Assembly: GCF_000685295.1 (NCBI RefSeq)
Contig: NZ_ARYL01000031.1
Location: forward strand, 1-50,557
Direction of reading: 5' to 3'
DNA: 50,557 nt
From: Hyphomonas oceanitis SCH89
GTDB taxonomy: Bacteria > Pseudomonadota > Alphaproteobacteria > Caulobacterales > Hyphomonadaceae
The notes under the pieces were generated by a model, which had not been told where the DNA came from, made no database searches, and saw only the letters and a list, made by a program, of their open reading frames with translations. Below, in pieces: positions 35,699-47,141 of the stretch; positions within the stretch are counted from its first letter, which is position 1; each line of letters starts with the position of its first letter. The translations under genes and the position numbers were made by a program.

Positions 35699-37156
35699 CT
35701 GACTCAATCTGCCCCCGCCATCGTCTGGTTCCGAGAAGACCTGAGACTCGCTGACAATCCGGCCCTCACGGCGGCTGTGAAGACCGGTCGGCCGTTGGTT
35801 TTGCTCTATATCCATGACGAAGTGTCCCCCGGATTGCGGGCGCGTGGCGGCGCATCCAAATGGTGGCTCGGCAAGTCCCTGGCAGAGCATGCACGCCAAA
35901 TCGAATATACCGGTGGGCGTCTCACGATACGCGCCGGCGGAGCGGAAGAAGTCCTGATCGATATTATCGCCGAAACCGGCGCGACGTCCGTGTTCTGGAA
36001 CCGACGCTATGGCAGCGCCGAGCGTACGATCGACACCGACCTGAAAGCGATGCTGCGGAAAGGCGAAATGAATGTTTCAACATTCAACGGCCGCCTGCTG
36101 ACAGAGCCGTGGGACATTACCACCGGCGCCAGCACGCCTTACAAGGTCTTCACACCCTACTGGAAAGCCCTGAAGTCCACCTACCGCGCCCCGCCCGTCC
36201 TCGCGGCGCCTAAAGCGCTGAGCGGCCCGGTTCTCAAATCCCAAGCTATCGAGTCGCTCGGCCTGCAGCCGACCAATCCCGACTGGTCCGGCGGTCTGGA
36301 AGCGACCTGGCACCCCGGCGAGGCCGGCGCCATCGAGCGTCTCTGGGAATTCCTGGAAGGCTCGATCAACACCTACGCCCAGGATCGCAACCGTCCTGAC
36401 CTTGAAGGTGGCACGTCCCGCCTCTCACCGCACCTCCATTTCGGTGAGATCAGCCCCGCCCAGGTCTGGCGCGCTGTCCAGCACGGTATCAGTGCCGGAA
36501 AGTTCGACGAATCCAATGCCATGACTTTCCTGTCCGAACTGGTCTGGCGCGAATTCTCCTACGTCCTGCTCTACTACAATCCGGATCTCGCAACGGAGAA
36601 CTACAATTCCGATTTCGACTTGCTGCCCTGGCGGGCAGATTGCGACGCGGTGAAGTCATGGCGCGCGGGTCAGACAGGTTATCCCATTGTCGATGCCGGC
36701 ATGCGCCAGCTCTGGCATACAGGCTACATGCACAACCGTGTCCGGATGATCGTCGCATCCTTCCTCACCAAACACCTGCTCCAGCAATGGCAGGTTGGCG
36801 AAGACTGGTTCTGGGACACGCTGGTCGACGCAGACCCCGCCGCCAATGCCGCCAGCTGGCAGTGGACCGCCGGCAGCGGCGCCGATGCCGCCCCTTATTT
36901 CCGCGTCTTTAACCCGATCACGCAGGGCCAGAAGTTCGACCCCCACGGCACCTATGTGCGCCGCTGGTGCCCGGAACTCTCCTTCCTGCCTGACAAAGTG
37001 CTCCACACGCCATGGGAAGCAGACAGCGACACGCTGAAGGAGGCCGGCATCACGCTCGGCACGACCTATCCCAAACCGATCGTCGATCACGCTACGGCCC
37101 GCCAGCGCGCACTCGACGCTTATGATACCCTCAAGGAAAAACGGAACGCCGCATGA
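35699..37156 (+). CDS. phrB: Deoxyribodipyrimidine photolyase, probable CTG start
   Basis: The light-driven repair enzyme of pyrimidine dimers, or a cryptochrome-like relative. Conserved N-terminal sequence IVWFREDLRLADNPAL lies upstream of the first standard start (GTG at 35777). Stepping back through the open frame to the stop TAA at 35657-35659 shows no ATG, GTG or TTG. The CTG at 35699 has GGAG at 35689-35692, so I take it as the start (485 residues). The FAD-binding domain shows TSRLSPHLHFGEISPAQVW, EFSYVLLYY and MRQLWHTGYMHNRVRMIVASFL. It opens the operon below the sigma-E-like promoter. Confidence 0.92.
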   Translation: MTQSAPAIVWFREDLRLADNPALTAAVKTGRPLVLLYIHDEVSPGLRARGGASKWWLGKSLAEHARQIEYTGGRLTIRAGGAEEVLIDIIAETGATSVFWNRRYGSAERTIDTDLKAMLRKGEMNVSTFNGRLLTEPWDITTGASTPYKVFTPYWKALKSTYRAPPVLAAPKALSGPVLKSQAIESLGLQPTNPDWSGGLEATWHPGEAGAIERLWEFLEGSINTYAQDRNRPDLEGGTSRLSPHLHFGEISPAQVWRAVQHGISAGKFDESNAMTFLSELVWREFSYVLLYYNPDLATENYNSDFDLLPWRADCDAVKSWRAGQTGYPIVDAGMRQLWHTGYMHNRVRMIVASFLTKHLLQQWQVGEDWFWDTLVDADPAANAASWQWTAGSGADAAPYFRVFNPITQGQKFDPHGTYVRRWCPELSFLPDKVLHTPWEADSDTLKEAGITLGTTYPKPIVDHATARQRALDAYDTLKEKRNAA

Positions 37157-38469
37157 AACGAATCGCCATTATCGGATCAGGCATTTCCGGCCTCGGCGCC
37201 GCCTATGCCCTGAAAGACACGGCCGACGTCACCGTTTTTGAGGCGGACGACCGGCTCGGCGGGCACGCCTGCACGCACGTGTTCGATTATGACGGCCACG
37301 AAACCGCCGTCGATCTCGGCTTCATCGTTTACAATGGCCTCAACTATCCAAACCTGATCGGCTTCTTCGACGCGCTCGGCGTCGCCACCCAGCCCTCCGA
37401 CATGAGCTTCGCGGTGTCCGACCGCGATGGCTGGGAATGGGCGTCCACCGCGCGCGGCATCTTTGCCCAGAAGCGTAATTTCCTCAGCCCTAAATTCCAC
37501 CGTTTCTGGCGCACCATTCTGCGCTTTAATGACCTCGCCCGCGCCGAATTCGCCGCCGGCAAGATCGCCGACACCACGCTCGGCGCCTGGCTCGACATGC
37601 ACGGCTTCGACCAGCCGTTCCGCTGCAACTATATCCTCCCCATGGGCGCAGCCATCTGGTCGACGCCCGAGGCTAATATGCTGGACTATCCGGCCCAGAG
37701 CTTCTTCCAGTTCTTCGAAAACCACCGTCTGATGCACAAGGAGCGCCCGAAATGGCGCACCGTCACCGGCGGTAGCCAGACCTATGTCCGCGCCGTCGCC
37801 GCAGAGCTCGGCCAGCGTGTACGCACCAATTCGCCCGTCACCCGCGTCGCCCCCTTCGGCGACAAGGTTACTGTCCTGACAGCAGACAAGCGCACCGAAG
37901 TCTTTGATGACGTCATCCTTGCGTGCCATTCCGACCAAGCCCTGCGCCTCGTGCAGGACAGCTATGAAGATCGCGCCTTCCTGCTGCGCTCCGTCCACTA
38001 TCGTCCCAACACGATCTATCTGCACCGCGACCCGGCTCTGATGCCAACCCGCCGAAGCGCCTGGGCCAGCTGGAACGTCATCAAGCAGGACAATGGCGAC
38101 ATCTGCCTCACCTACTGGATGAACCGCCTTCAGGGTCTTGATGATGCGCGCCCGCTCTTCATCACACTCAACCCCGAAGTGCCGCCGATGGACCATCTGG
38201 CCTTCCATAAATACGAATTCGACCATCCTCAGTTCGATGGTGCTGCAGAAGCGGCTGTACGCGGACTCAAGCGCACCCAGGGTCAAAATGGCCTGTGGCT
38301 CGCTGGGGCATGGATGGGCCGCGGCTTCCACGAGGATGGCCTCAAGTCCGGCCTTTCCGCCGCCCTTTCCCTTGGGGGCCGGGTCCCGTGGGAAGCGAAA
38401 GGCGTGGACATTCATGCAGGCTCGCGCAAAACTAGCTTTATGGAAATTGCAGCAGAGGTGTCGGTTTGA
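37153..38469 (+). CDS. FAD-dependent oxidoreductase (amine-oxidase type) of the photolyase operon
   Basis: The 438-residue flavoprotein begins IAIIGSGISGLGAAYAL, then FEADDRLGGHACTHVFDYDG, the flavin-binding part of the monoamine-oxidase/phytoene-desaturase fold, and closes with GLWLAGAWMGRGFHEDGLKSGLSAA. It starts by ATGA overlap with the photolyase gene. The same oxidase-DUF1365-cyclopropane-synthase trio occurs in many proteobacteria with photolyase, where it is linked to membrane fatty-acid modification after photo-oxidative stress. The exact reaction of this gene is not shown. Confidence 0.9.
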   Translation: MKRIAIIGSGISGLGAAYALKDTADVTVFEADDRLGGHACTHVFDYDGHETAVDLGFIVYNGLNYPNLIGFFDALGVATQPSDMSFAVSDRDGWEWASTARGIFAQKRNFLSPKFHRFWRTILRFNDLARAEFAAGKIADTTLGAWLDMHGFDQPFRCNYILPMGAAIWSTPEANMLDYPAQSFFQFFENHRLMHKERPKWRTVTGGSQTYVRAVAAELGQRVRTNSPVTRVAPFGDKVTVLTADKRTEVFDDVILACHSDQALRLVQDSYEDRAFLLRSVHYRPNTIYLHRDPALMPTRRSAWASWNVIKQDNGDICLTYWMNRLQGLDDARPLFITLNPEVPPMDHLAFHKYEFDHPQFDGAAEAAVRGLKRTQGQNGLWLAGAWMGRGFHEDGLKSGLSAALSLGGRVPWEAKGVDIHAGSRKTSFMEIAAEVSV

Positions 38470-39272
38470 CCGTCCCAGCGCTCAGTTTGTGGAAAGGTCA
38501 GACGGCACACGCACGCTATGTGCCGTTCGAACGCCGCTTTGCCTACAAGATCGCCATGATCGATATCGACATTGACCGACTCGATGAGGCCGATGCGCAG
38601 ACACCCTTCTTCTCCATTGACCGGCGGGGCCTTTTCTCCTTCCACCGCAAGGATCATGGTGACCGGATCGACGTGCCCTTGCGTCCGTGGGCAGAGCACA
38701 TGTTCGCGCAAGCTGATGTTGCGCTGAACGGCGGCGCCATTCGCCTTGTCACTTTCCCGCGCCACCTGCTTTACCGCTTCGCGCCAATATCGCTCTGGTA
38801 TGGCTATGGACCGGAAGGCGACCTGCGCGGCATCATCTACGAGGTAAACAACACGTTCGGCGAGAGCCATTCCTATGTCGCGGCCGTGTCGCGCGACCGC
38901 TCGCGCCATGTGGCTGACAAGGCCTTCCACGTCTCGCCCTTCTTCGACGTGACAGGCACCTACCGTTTCACGCTGCGCCAGCCTGACGTTCGCCTCGGCG
39001 TCGTGGTGGAGAGCCTGAAGGATGATGTCCGCCTGCACATGGCCAACATCACCGCCCGGCGCGTGGCAGCGACGCCATCCGCCCTCCTCCGCACGGCCGT
39101 CTCGATGCCGCTTTCCACAATCGGCGTCACGATCGGCATCCATTGGCAGGCCTTCCTCCTCTGGATGCGCGGCGCGAAATACCGATCCAAACCCAAGCCC
39201 CCGGCAAACGGTGCCACAATTGCCGTTGAAACGGCATGCGATCTGCCACGAGTTGTAAAGGACGCCGCATGA
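38466..39272 (+). CDS. DUF1365 family protein
   Basis: This 268-residue protein belongs to DUF1365. The segments are YVPFERRFAYKIAMIDIDIDRLDE, FSFHRKDHGDR, LVTFPRHLLYRFAPISLWYGYGPEGDLRGIIYEVNNTFGE and DKAFHVSPFFDVTGTYRF. Its start is a TTG at 38466 overlapping the oxidase stop, with no other good start nearby. It always travels with the oxidase and the Cfa-like enzyme and probably shares their lipid pathway (context-based inference). Confidence 0.9.
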   Translation: MTVPALSLWKGQTAHARYVPFERRFAYKIAMIDIDIDRLDEADAQTPFFSIDRRGLFSFHRKDHGDRIDVPLRPWAEHMFAQADVALNGGAIRLVTFPRHLLYRFAPISLWYGYGPEGDLRGIIYEVNNTFGESHSYVAAVSRDRSRHVADKAFHVSPFFDVTGTYRFTLRQPDVRLGVVVESLKDDVRLHMANITARRVAATPSALLRTAVSMPLSTIGVTIGIHWQAFLLWMRGAKYRSKPKPPANGATIAVETACDLPRVVKDAA

Positions 39273-40492
39273 CCGACCCAATCATCGCCACCACGCAGTC
39301 AATCGGCCGCCTCAAGGGCGTACCCACCACGTTCCGGCTGGTCGCCCTCGCTGTCCTGCGCACCCAGCGCGGCAAGCTTCAGTTCACCCTGCCGGATGGC
39401 CGCCAGCTCCTCTTCAAGAATGCCGAGCCCGGCCCCGAAGCCGAAATCATCGTCCACGACTATGGCTTCGTGAAACGCGCCCTTGCGGGCGGCGATGTCG
39501 GCTTTGCCGAGGCCTATATGGACAGCCAGTGGTCGACGCCAAACCTGACCAAGGTCCTGCAATTCTTCTCCGCCAATTTCGAGAGCGCACAACGCCTTGC
39601 CCGCGGCGGCATGGTCGTCCGCTGGGCCAACATGGTCCGCCACCTCTTCAACCGGAATTCCAAGGCCGGTGCGCGTCGCAACATCATGGCGCATTATGAT
39701 CTGGGTAATGACTTCTACCGTCTCTGGCTCGATCCCAGTATGACCTACTCCTCAGCGATCTTCGAAAGCCCCAACCAGTCGCTCGAACAGGCCCAGCAGG
39801 TCAAATACAAGGGCATCTGCGACCGCATCGACGCCGGTCCATCCAGCAGCATCCTCGAAATCGGCTGCGGCTGGGGCGGTTTCGCCGAATATGCCGCCAA
39901 GCATCGCGGCAGCAAGGTCACCTGCCTCACCATCTCTCCGTCCCAGCGCGACTACGCGATGGAGCGCATGCAGCGCGAAGGCCTCTCCGAACGTGTCGAC
40001 ATCCGTCTCGAAGACTATCGCGACCATCAGGGCGTCTATGACGGTGTGGCCTCAATCGAGATGTTCGAAGCCGTCGGCGAATCCTACTGGCCAAGCTATT
40101 TCGCGAAGATCTTCGACAGCCTGAAGCAAGGTGGAAAGGCCGCGCTCCAGATTATCACCATTGATGACCACCTCTTCGAAAGCTATCGCAGCCGGGTCGA
40201 TTTCATCCAGCGCTACATCTTCCCCGGTGGCATGTTGCCGGGCGAAACAGTCCTCAAGGAACAGTTCGCCAAGGCGGGCCTGCGCCATGACGGCGTCCAT
40301 TATTTCGGCCAGGACTATGCCCGCACCTGTCATGAATGGGCCCGCACCTTCAATGACAAATGGGACGAGATACAGACCTTCGGTTTCGACGAACCCTTCA
40401 AGCGCATGTGGAACTTCTATCTCTCCTATTGCGAAGCGGGCTTCCTCGACGGTCGCATCAATGTCGGCCAGTTCTCCGTCTCCAAGGCCTGA
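39269..40492 (+). CDS. cfa: Cyclopropane-fatty-acyl-phospholipid synthase family methyltransferase
   Basis: The 407-residue protein starts at the ATG at 39269, coupled to the DUF1365 stop. It transfers a methyl group from SAM to unsaturated acyl chains of membrane lipids. The SAM loop EIGCGWGGFAEYAA, SPSQRDYAMERM, SIEMFEAVGESYW and DFIQRYIFPGGMLP are the family landmarks. The last two segments contain the conserved active-site residues. It could make cyclopropane or another methylated product. Membership in the putative sigma-E operon suggests membrane protection against light stress. Confidence 0.93.
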   Translation: MTDPIIATTQSIGRLKGVPTTFRLVALAVLRTQRGKLQFTLPDGRQLLFKNAEPGPEAEIIVHDYGFVKRALAGGDVGFAEAYMDSQWSTPNLTKVLQFFSANFESAQRLARGGMVVRWANMVRHLFNRNSKAGARRNIMAHYDLGNDFYRLWLDPSMTYSSAIFESPNQSLEQAQQVKYKGICDRIDAGPSSSILEIGCGWGGFAEYAAKHRGSKVTCLTISPSQRDYAMERMQREGLSERVDIRLEDYRDHQGVYDGVASIEMFEAVGESYWPSYFAKIFDSLKQGGKAALQIITIDDHLFESYRSRVDFIQRYIFPGGMLPGETVLKEQFAKAGLRHDGVHYFGQDYARTCHEWARTFNDKWDEIQTFGFDEPFKRMWNFYLSYCEAGFLDGRINVGQFSVSKA

Positions 40493-40606
40493 TTCTGCAG
40501 GATAAGTGATACGCTTTCCTCGGCACATCCCGGCGAAAGCGCCCGTCGCAACTGGCCCGGATGAAAATCTGTCCTACCGCACAGGCGCGGCGCCTATCCT
40601 CGCCGA

Positions 40607-41302
40607 ATGCATTATAAGCCCACTCCTCTAGTCTCCAGCATGATCCGCTTCGCGTGGAACCAGGCAGGCTATCTGGTCGAAGGGCTCCACCGCTCTTTCG
40701 CCCTCGGGCTCACCGGCTGCCGCCCCTTCCTGCTGCGTCCGGTGCGCGCCCGCCTCGCGGCGGAACTCGCGCGGTTCGAGCCGCTTGTCCGGCGTCTCCT
40801 CTTCCTCATGGCACTTGAGCTCGGTGCCCTGCCGCCGCGCGCGCAGGCCACAGCAACGTCCAAATCAGGCGGCGCAAAGCACAGCGCACCGGAATCGTGC
40901 CGCTTCCTCCGTAAACCCCGTTTCCGCATTGCCGAGCCGCCGAAGCGCGCGGTCCACAGCCTTCCGCCCCGCCGCGCTGCCGCCACCGGCCCCGGCTTTC
41001 GCTATCTGGACCTGCCGCTCCCGCCACCCGCGCCCTTCGTGTATCCGCCGCAGCCGACAGACATTCTGCCAGCAAAGCCGCTGATCCAGCGCCTGCGCGC
41101 CCTCAATGACGTGTTCGAGAACCCGCTCTTCTACATCACCGCCATGCGCCGCCGCCTCGGACAGCCGCAAGCTCCGGCCCCGGTCCGCGCCGACACACCG
41201 CCCGCCTTCCGCTCCCGTGCCCGTTCAACGCTCGAACGCGAGAACCTTAGCGGCCTGCAGGCGGAAATCGCCGCCCTCGTGCCGCGCCTGAACTCCTCCT
41301 GA
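40607..41302 (+). CDS. Hypothetical protein between cfa and the SDR gene
   Basis: This 231-residue frame runs from the ATG at 40607, or from the ATG at 40640. It begins with a helix rich in aromatic residues (MIRFAWNQAGYLVEGLHRSFALGL) and has an arginine- and proline-rich middle. The C-terminal half has FVYPPQPTDILPAKPLIQRLRALNDVFENPLFYITAMRRRLG. I recognise no family. The Arg/Pro richness could be a GC artefact, but no better frame exists here and the spacing fits a gene. Confidence 0.52.
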   Translation: MHYKPTPLVSSMIRFAWNQAGYLVEGLHRSFALGLTGCRPFLLRPVRARLAAELARFEPLVRRLLFLMALELGALPPRAQATATSKSGGAKHSAPESCRFLRKPRFRIAEPPKRAVHSLPPRRAAATGPGFRYLDLPLPPPAPFVYPPQPTDILPAKPLIQRLRALNDVFENPLFYITAMRRRLGQPQAPAPVRADTPPAFRSRARSTLERENLSGLQAEIAALVPRLNSS

Positions 41303-41419
41303 TATCGACTGCATCGCCACTCCGCCTCACGCGACATGCCCCCCGCATGTGGCGCTATCTGTGCTGGGCCTTTCCTTGCGCCGCCGATGCCTTAGCTTCC
41401 CGCCTGAAGGAGCAACACT

Positions 41420-43827
<2,408 letters not shown>

Positions 43828-44313
43828 TTACTGGGGATTGCCCGTTTCCGGATCAGCCGGAACAGGGGTTTCCTCTACTGCCGCGTCGCCTTGAGGCAGG
43901 ACAGGCTCGGATGCGGTCGGATCGACCAGGTCATCCGCAGGCGCGTCAGGGTTCGTCAGGCTGCCCGATCCGGCATCCTGTCCGTCCAGAAGCGACGTCG
44001 TCGGGTCAAACAGGTCTTTCTGCTCCACCGGAGCGCCTGTTTCGTCGACGCTGAGCGCCTTTTCGACGTCCGAGCGCGTATCGCTGGTCCGGTTGGCAAT
44101 CGCAGTGAGCGCAAGGCTTGTAACAAAGAACACGCCGCCAAGAATGATCGTGGTGCGCACGAGCGCACCTGCTGCGCCACGTCCCGACATCAGCGAATTG
44201 CCACCGCCGCCGCCGCCCATTCCCAAACCGCCGCCTTCCGATTTCTGAATCAGAACCAGCCCGGTCATGATGACACAGGCGAAGATGTGGACAACGAGGA
44301 TGAGATTCTGCAT
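43828..44313 (-). CDS. secG: Preprotein translocase subunit SecG
   Basis: SecG is the small membrane helper of the SecYEG channel. This 161-residue protein has an N-terminal helix (LILVVHIFACVIMTGLVLIQ), the conserved glycine-rich loop (KSEGGGLGMGGGGGG), a second helix (about 55-75) and a long acidic, Pro-rich C-terminal tail typical of alphaproteobacterial SecG. Confidence 0.95.
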   Translation of the reverse strand: MQNLILVVHIFACVIMTGLVLIQKSEGGGLGMGGGGGGNSLMSGRGAAGALVRTTIILGGVFFVTSLALTAIANRTSDTRSDVEKALSVDETGAPVEQKDLFDPTTSLLDGQDAGSGSLTNPDAPADDLVDPTASEPVLPQGDAAVEETPVPADPETGNPQ

Positions 44314-44393
44314 GGCGGACCGAATTTCCTGAAATCAAGGGGCCCGCATATCGCCTATGAAGGCGAACGCCAAGCCTCTCCCGTCAGTCTGTG

Positions 44394-45140
44394 TTAAATT
44401 GCTGACATGTAAATGGAGAGGAAATCCTCGGCCTTCAAGCTCGCACCACCGATCAGGCCGCCATTAACATCAGTTACGGCAAGGATTTCGGCGGCATTGC
44501 CCGGGTTCATGCTGCCGCCATATAGAATCAGTGTGACCGCCGCATCAGGTCCGAACCGGCCTGACAGCCAGGCCCGAATGGCGCCATGTACTTCGCCAAT
44601 CTGTTCCGTACTGGCCACTTTTCCGGTCCCGATGGCCCAAATTGGTTCATAGGCAATCACGAAATCAGCCGCGCCAATGCCCTCTGGAATCGAGCCCGCG
44701 AGCTGGCTTTCAATCCGCTCCAGCGTCCGTCCGCCTTCGCGCTCCTCGAGACTTTCCCCGACACAAATGATTGGAACGAGGCCTGCCCGCAGCGCGGCTT
44801 TGGCCTGCGAGGCGACCACGGCGTCGGTTTCGCCATGGTCTGCGCGGCGCTCGGAATGGCCTACGATCACGTGCGACGCGCCTGCATCTGCCAGCATTTC
44901 AGCCGAAATATCGCCCGTATGCGCGCCTTTTTCGTTCGGATGGCAGGTTTCCCCGCCGATTCGCAGCGCAGAATGCCCCTTCGCCGCCGATCCAAGTGCC
45001 ACCAGCGTGGCTGGCAGGCAGAGCAGCGCCGTGACATCGTCCCGTCCGGCGCCAACTGCAACAGCGACTGCCTCTATCTGCGAAATCCCGGCCTTCAGGC
45101 CGTTCATTTTCCAGTTTCCCGCGATCAGTGTCCGTGACAT
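44394..45140 (-). CDS. tpiA: Triosephosphate isomerase
   Basis: TpiA interconverts dihydroxyacetone phosphate and glyceraldehyde 3-phosphate. The chosen ATG at 45140 gives 248 residues and the usual start (MSRTLIAGNWKMNG). The frame continues upstream only into non-conserved sequence. Active-site motifs are NWKMN, IVGHSERR (His), AYEPIWAIGTG (Glu and the mobile loop) and GGSMNPGNA. It diverges from the PpiD-like gene. Confidence 0.97.
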   Translation of the reverse strand: MSRTLIAGNWKMNGLKAGISQIEAVAVAVGAGRDDVTALLCLPATLVALGSAAKGHSALRIGGETCHPNEKGAHTGDISAEMLADAGASHVIVGHSERRADHGETDAVVASQAKAALRAGLVPIICVGESLEEREGGRTLERIESQLAGSIPEGIGAADFVIAYEPIWAIGTGKVASTEQIGEVHGAIRAWLSGRFGPDAAVTLILYGGSMNPGNAAEILAVTDVNGGLIGGASLKAEDFLSIYMSAI

Positions 45141-45227
45141 GCAGCCATCCCTATCTTGCAAGACTAAGCCGTGTCGCCTAGCAAGCACTGAGCCATCCCG
45201 CAAACCCTCAGAAAGACTGCGTCAAAT

Positions 45228-47141
45228 ATGCTAGCCGTGATGAAAAGCCTGATGAATTCGATCTTCGGCAAGATCGTCGTCATGATCATCTGTGCAGGCA
45301 TGGCGCTCTGGGGCGCCGATCAGGCATGGACTGCGGTCAATTCCGGGCTCGGTGGCAATCTGGCCGGCGCCGGTACGCGCGGCATTGATGCAACATCACT
45401 CGACCGCCGTGTCGAAACCCTGCTGCGCAATATCAATACGAATTCTGACAAGCCGATCACCAAGTCGGAAGCCGTCGAGCAAGGCATTATCGATCAGGTC
45501 TTCGAACTGGAAAAGTCCCGCATCGTCAGCCTCGGTTATGCCAATGCCATTGGAATCAAACCCTCGACCGATGCCGTGGTCGAACAGCTTAAAACGGTCG
45601 ACGCGTTCAAGAATCCCCTCACGGGCGAGCTTGATCTCAACACATATCGTGAAGTCCTCTACCAGAACCGCCTGACCAAGGAAGAATACGAGCAACAAGT
45701 CTCCGACGACCTGATTCTCAAGACGCTGAGCGAAGGCGCCACAGCGGCGCTCTTCCCGCCGCAGGTCCTTGCCGGCATTCAGGCACTCTATATTGGCGAA
45801 ACGCGCGACGTCGCATGGTTCATCCTCGATGCGTCCAAGGCCCCGACACCAGATGCGCCCACCGATGAGGAAATCCGCGCCTATTACGACGCTAACCTTG
45901 CGGCGCTTGAGCACCCGGAACGCCGGGCGATTGACCTCCTGCAAATGTCGGCCGACGATTTCCTATCGCAGGTAACGGTCACCGAACAGGAAATCGCGAC
46001 CATTTACGAAGCGACAAAATCCGAGCGCTTCTCGGAGCCGGAACAACGCACCTATATCGAACTCTATTTCGCCGACCGTGATACCGCCCGCGCCGCATTC
46101 GGCCTGCTCGCAGGTGGCGCAGACCCGGCCACGCTGTCCGGCGTCCTCTCCAGCCAGACCAAGACCGGCGACAAGGACAGCATCACCGACGCCGCCCTCC
46201 GCGACGCCATGTTCGGCCCCGGCAAGCAGAGCGGCGCCCTGCTCGACCCGCGTGAGGTTGACGGCCGCTGGCAAGTTGCGCGTCTGGTGTCTGTCCAGCC
46301 CGGCGCGGTTTACCCGATCGAGACAGTCTCTGACGTAATCCGCGGCGAACTCGCCCGCGAGCGCGCCCAGGTCCTGTTCTACGAGAAACTCGACGAGCTC
46401 GACCGCGCCATCGGCGCCGGTTACCCGCTCAGCCAGATCGCCTCCGAACTCGGTGTGCCGGTCATCAGCTTCGAGCCGGTCGATGCCAATGGCATGACGG
46501 AAGACGGCACGATGATGAACGGCCTGATCGCCGCGCAGGATGCGTTCAACGATGCCTTCAAGATCAATGCCGGTGATGTATCCATCCGGTTCGACGGCAA
46601 TGACGCTGTCTACCTGACATCGCCAAGCGCCGTCGTCGCGCCGAGCACGCCGGACTTCGAGAAGGTCAAGGAAGACATCCGCCAGACACTGGTCGCCCAG
46701 CGCGCCGCAACGGCGATGAAAACCTTCACGGACGATATCGTCGCAAGCATCAAATCAGGCGAGACGACACTCGCAGCTGCCGCCGCAGCTGCCGATTCCG
46801 CTGTCGACTCCCCGACGATGCCGCTGACGCGTGTCACAGCCGAACAAAGCGGCCTGCCCACGCCGGCCATCACCGCCATCTTCAGCGGCGCGGAAGGCGA
46901 CGTCTATGCCTATCCAAGCCGCGCTGGCGACAAGTACATGGTCGTTCGCCTCGACAAGATCACGCCGCCTTCGGATGAAGCTCTTGAAGTGCTTGGCACA
47001 CGCGCCACCTCATCGCTCAATCAGGCCCTGAACGAAGACCTCCAGGTCGCCCTTCAGGCCGAGATCGAACGGGCCATCAAGCTGAAGACCAATCCGGGCG
47101 CCCTTGAAGCCTACAAGAGAACGATTGCTTCCGATCAATGA
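45228..47141 (+). CDS. PpiD/SurA-like peptidylprolyl isomerase chaperone
   Basis: The 637-residue protein has an N-terminal membrane anchor (residues about 8-28) and periplasmic SurA-N-like and parvulin-type regions (AYYDANLAALEHPERRAIDLLQM; FSEPEQRTYIELYFADRD). PpiD-like proteins help secreted and outer-membrane proteins fold as they leave SecYEG. The start may be the ATG at 45228 or 45240, and neither has a clear ribosome site. It overlaps the trpE start by 4 bases, an order seen in several alphaproteobacteria. Confidence 0.9.
   Translation: MLAVMKSLMNSIFGKIVVMIICAGMALWGADQAWTAVNSGLGGNLAGAGTRGIDATSLDRRVETLLRNINTNSDKPITKSEAVEQGIIDQVFELEKSRIVSLGYANAIGIKPSTDAVVEQLKTVDAFKNPLTGELDLNTYREVLYQNRLTKEEYEQQVSDDLILKTLSEGATAALFPPQVLAGIQALYIGETRDVAWFILDASKAPTPDAPTDEEIRAYYDANLAALEHPERRAIDLLQMSADDFLSQVTVTEQEIATIYEATKSERFSEPEQRTYIELYFADRDTARAAFGLLAGGADPATLSGVLSSQTKTGDKDSITDAALRDAMFGPGKQSGALLDPREVDGRWQVARLVSVQPGAVYPIETVSDVIRGELARERAQVLFYEKLDELDRAIGAGYPLSQIASELGVPVISFEPVDANGMTEDGTMMNGLIAAQDAFNDAFKINAGDVSIRFDGNDAVYLTSPSAVVAPSTPDFEKVKEDIRQTLVAQRAATAMKTFTDDIVASIKSGETTLAAAAAAADSAVDSPTMPLTRVTAEQSGLPTPAITAIFSGAEGDVYAYPSRAGDKYMVVRLDKITPPSDEALEVLGTRATSSLNQALNEDLQVALQAEIERAIKLKTNPGALEAYKRTIASDQ

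Noticed and set aside
37177..38415. 412-codon open frame antisense to the flavin oxidase
   Set aside because: The oxidase frame has the FAD motif and is coupled to its neighbours. The antisense product has no family features.
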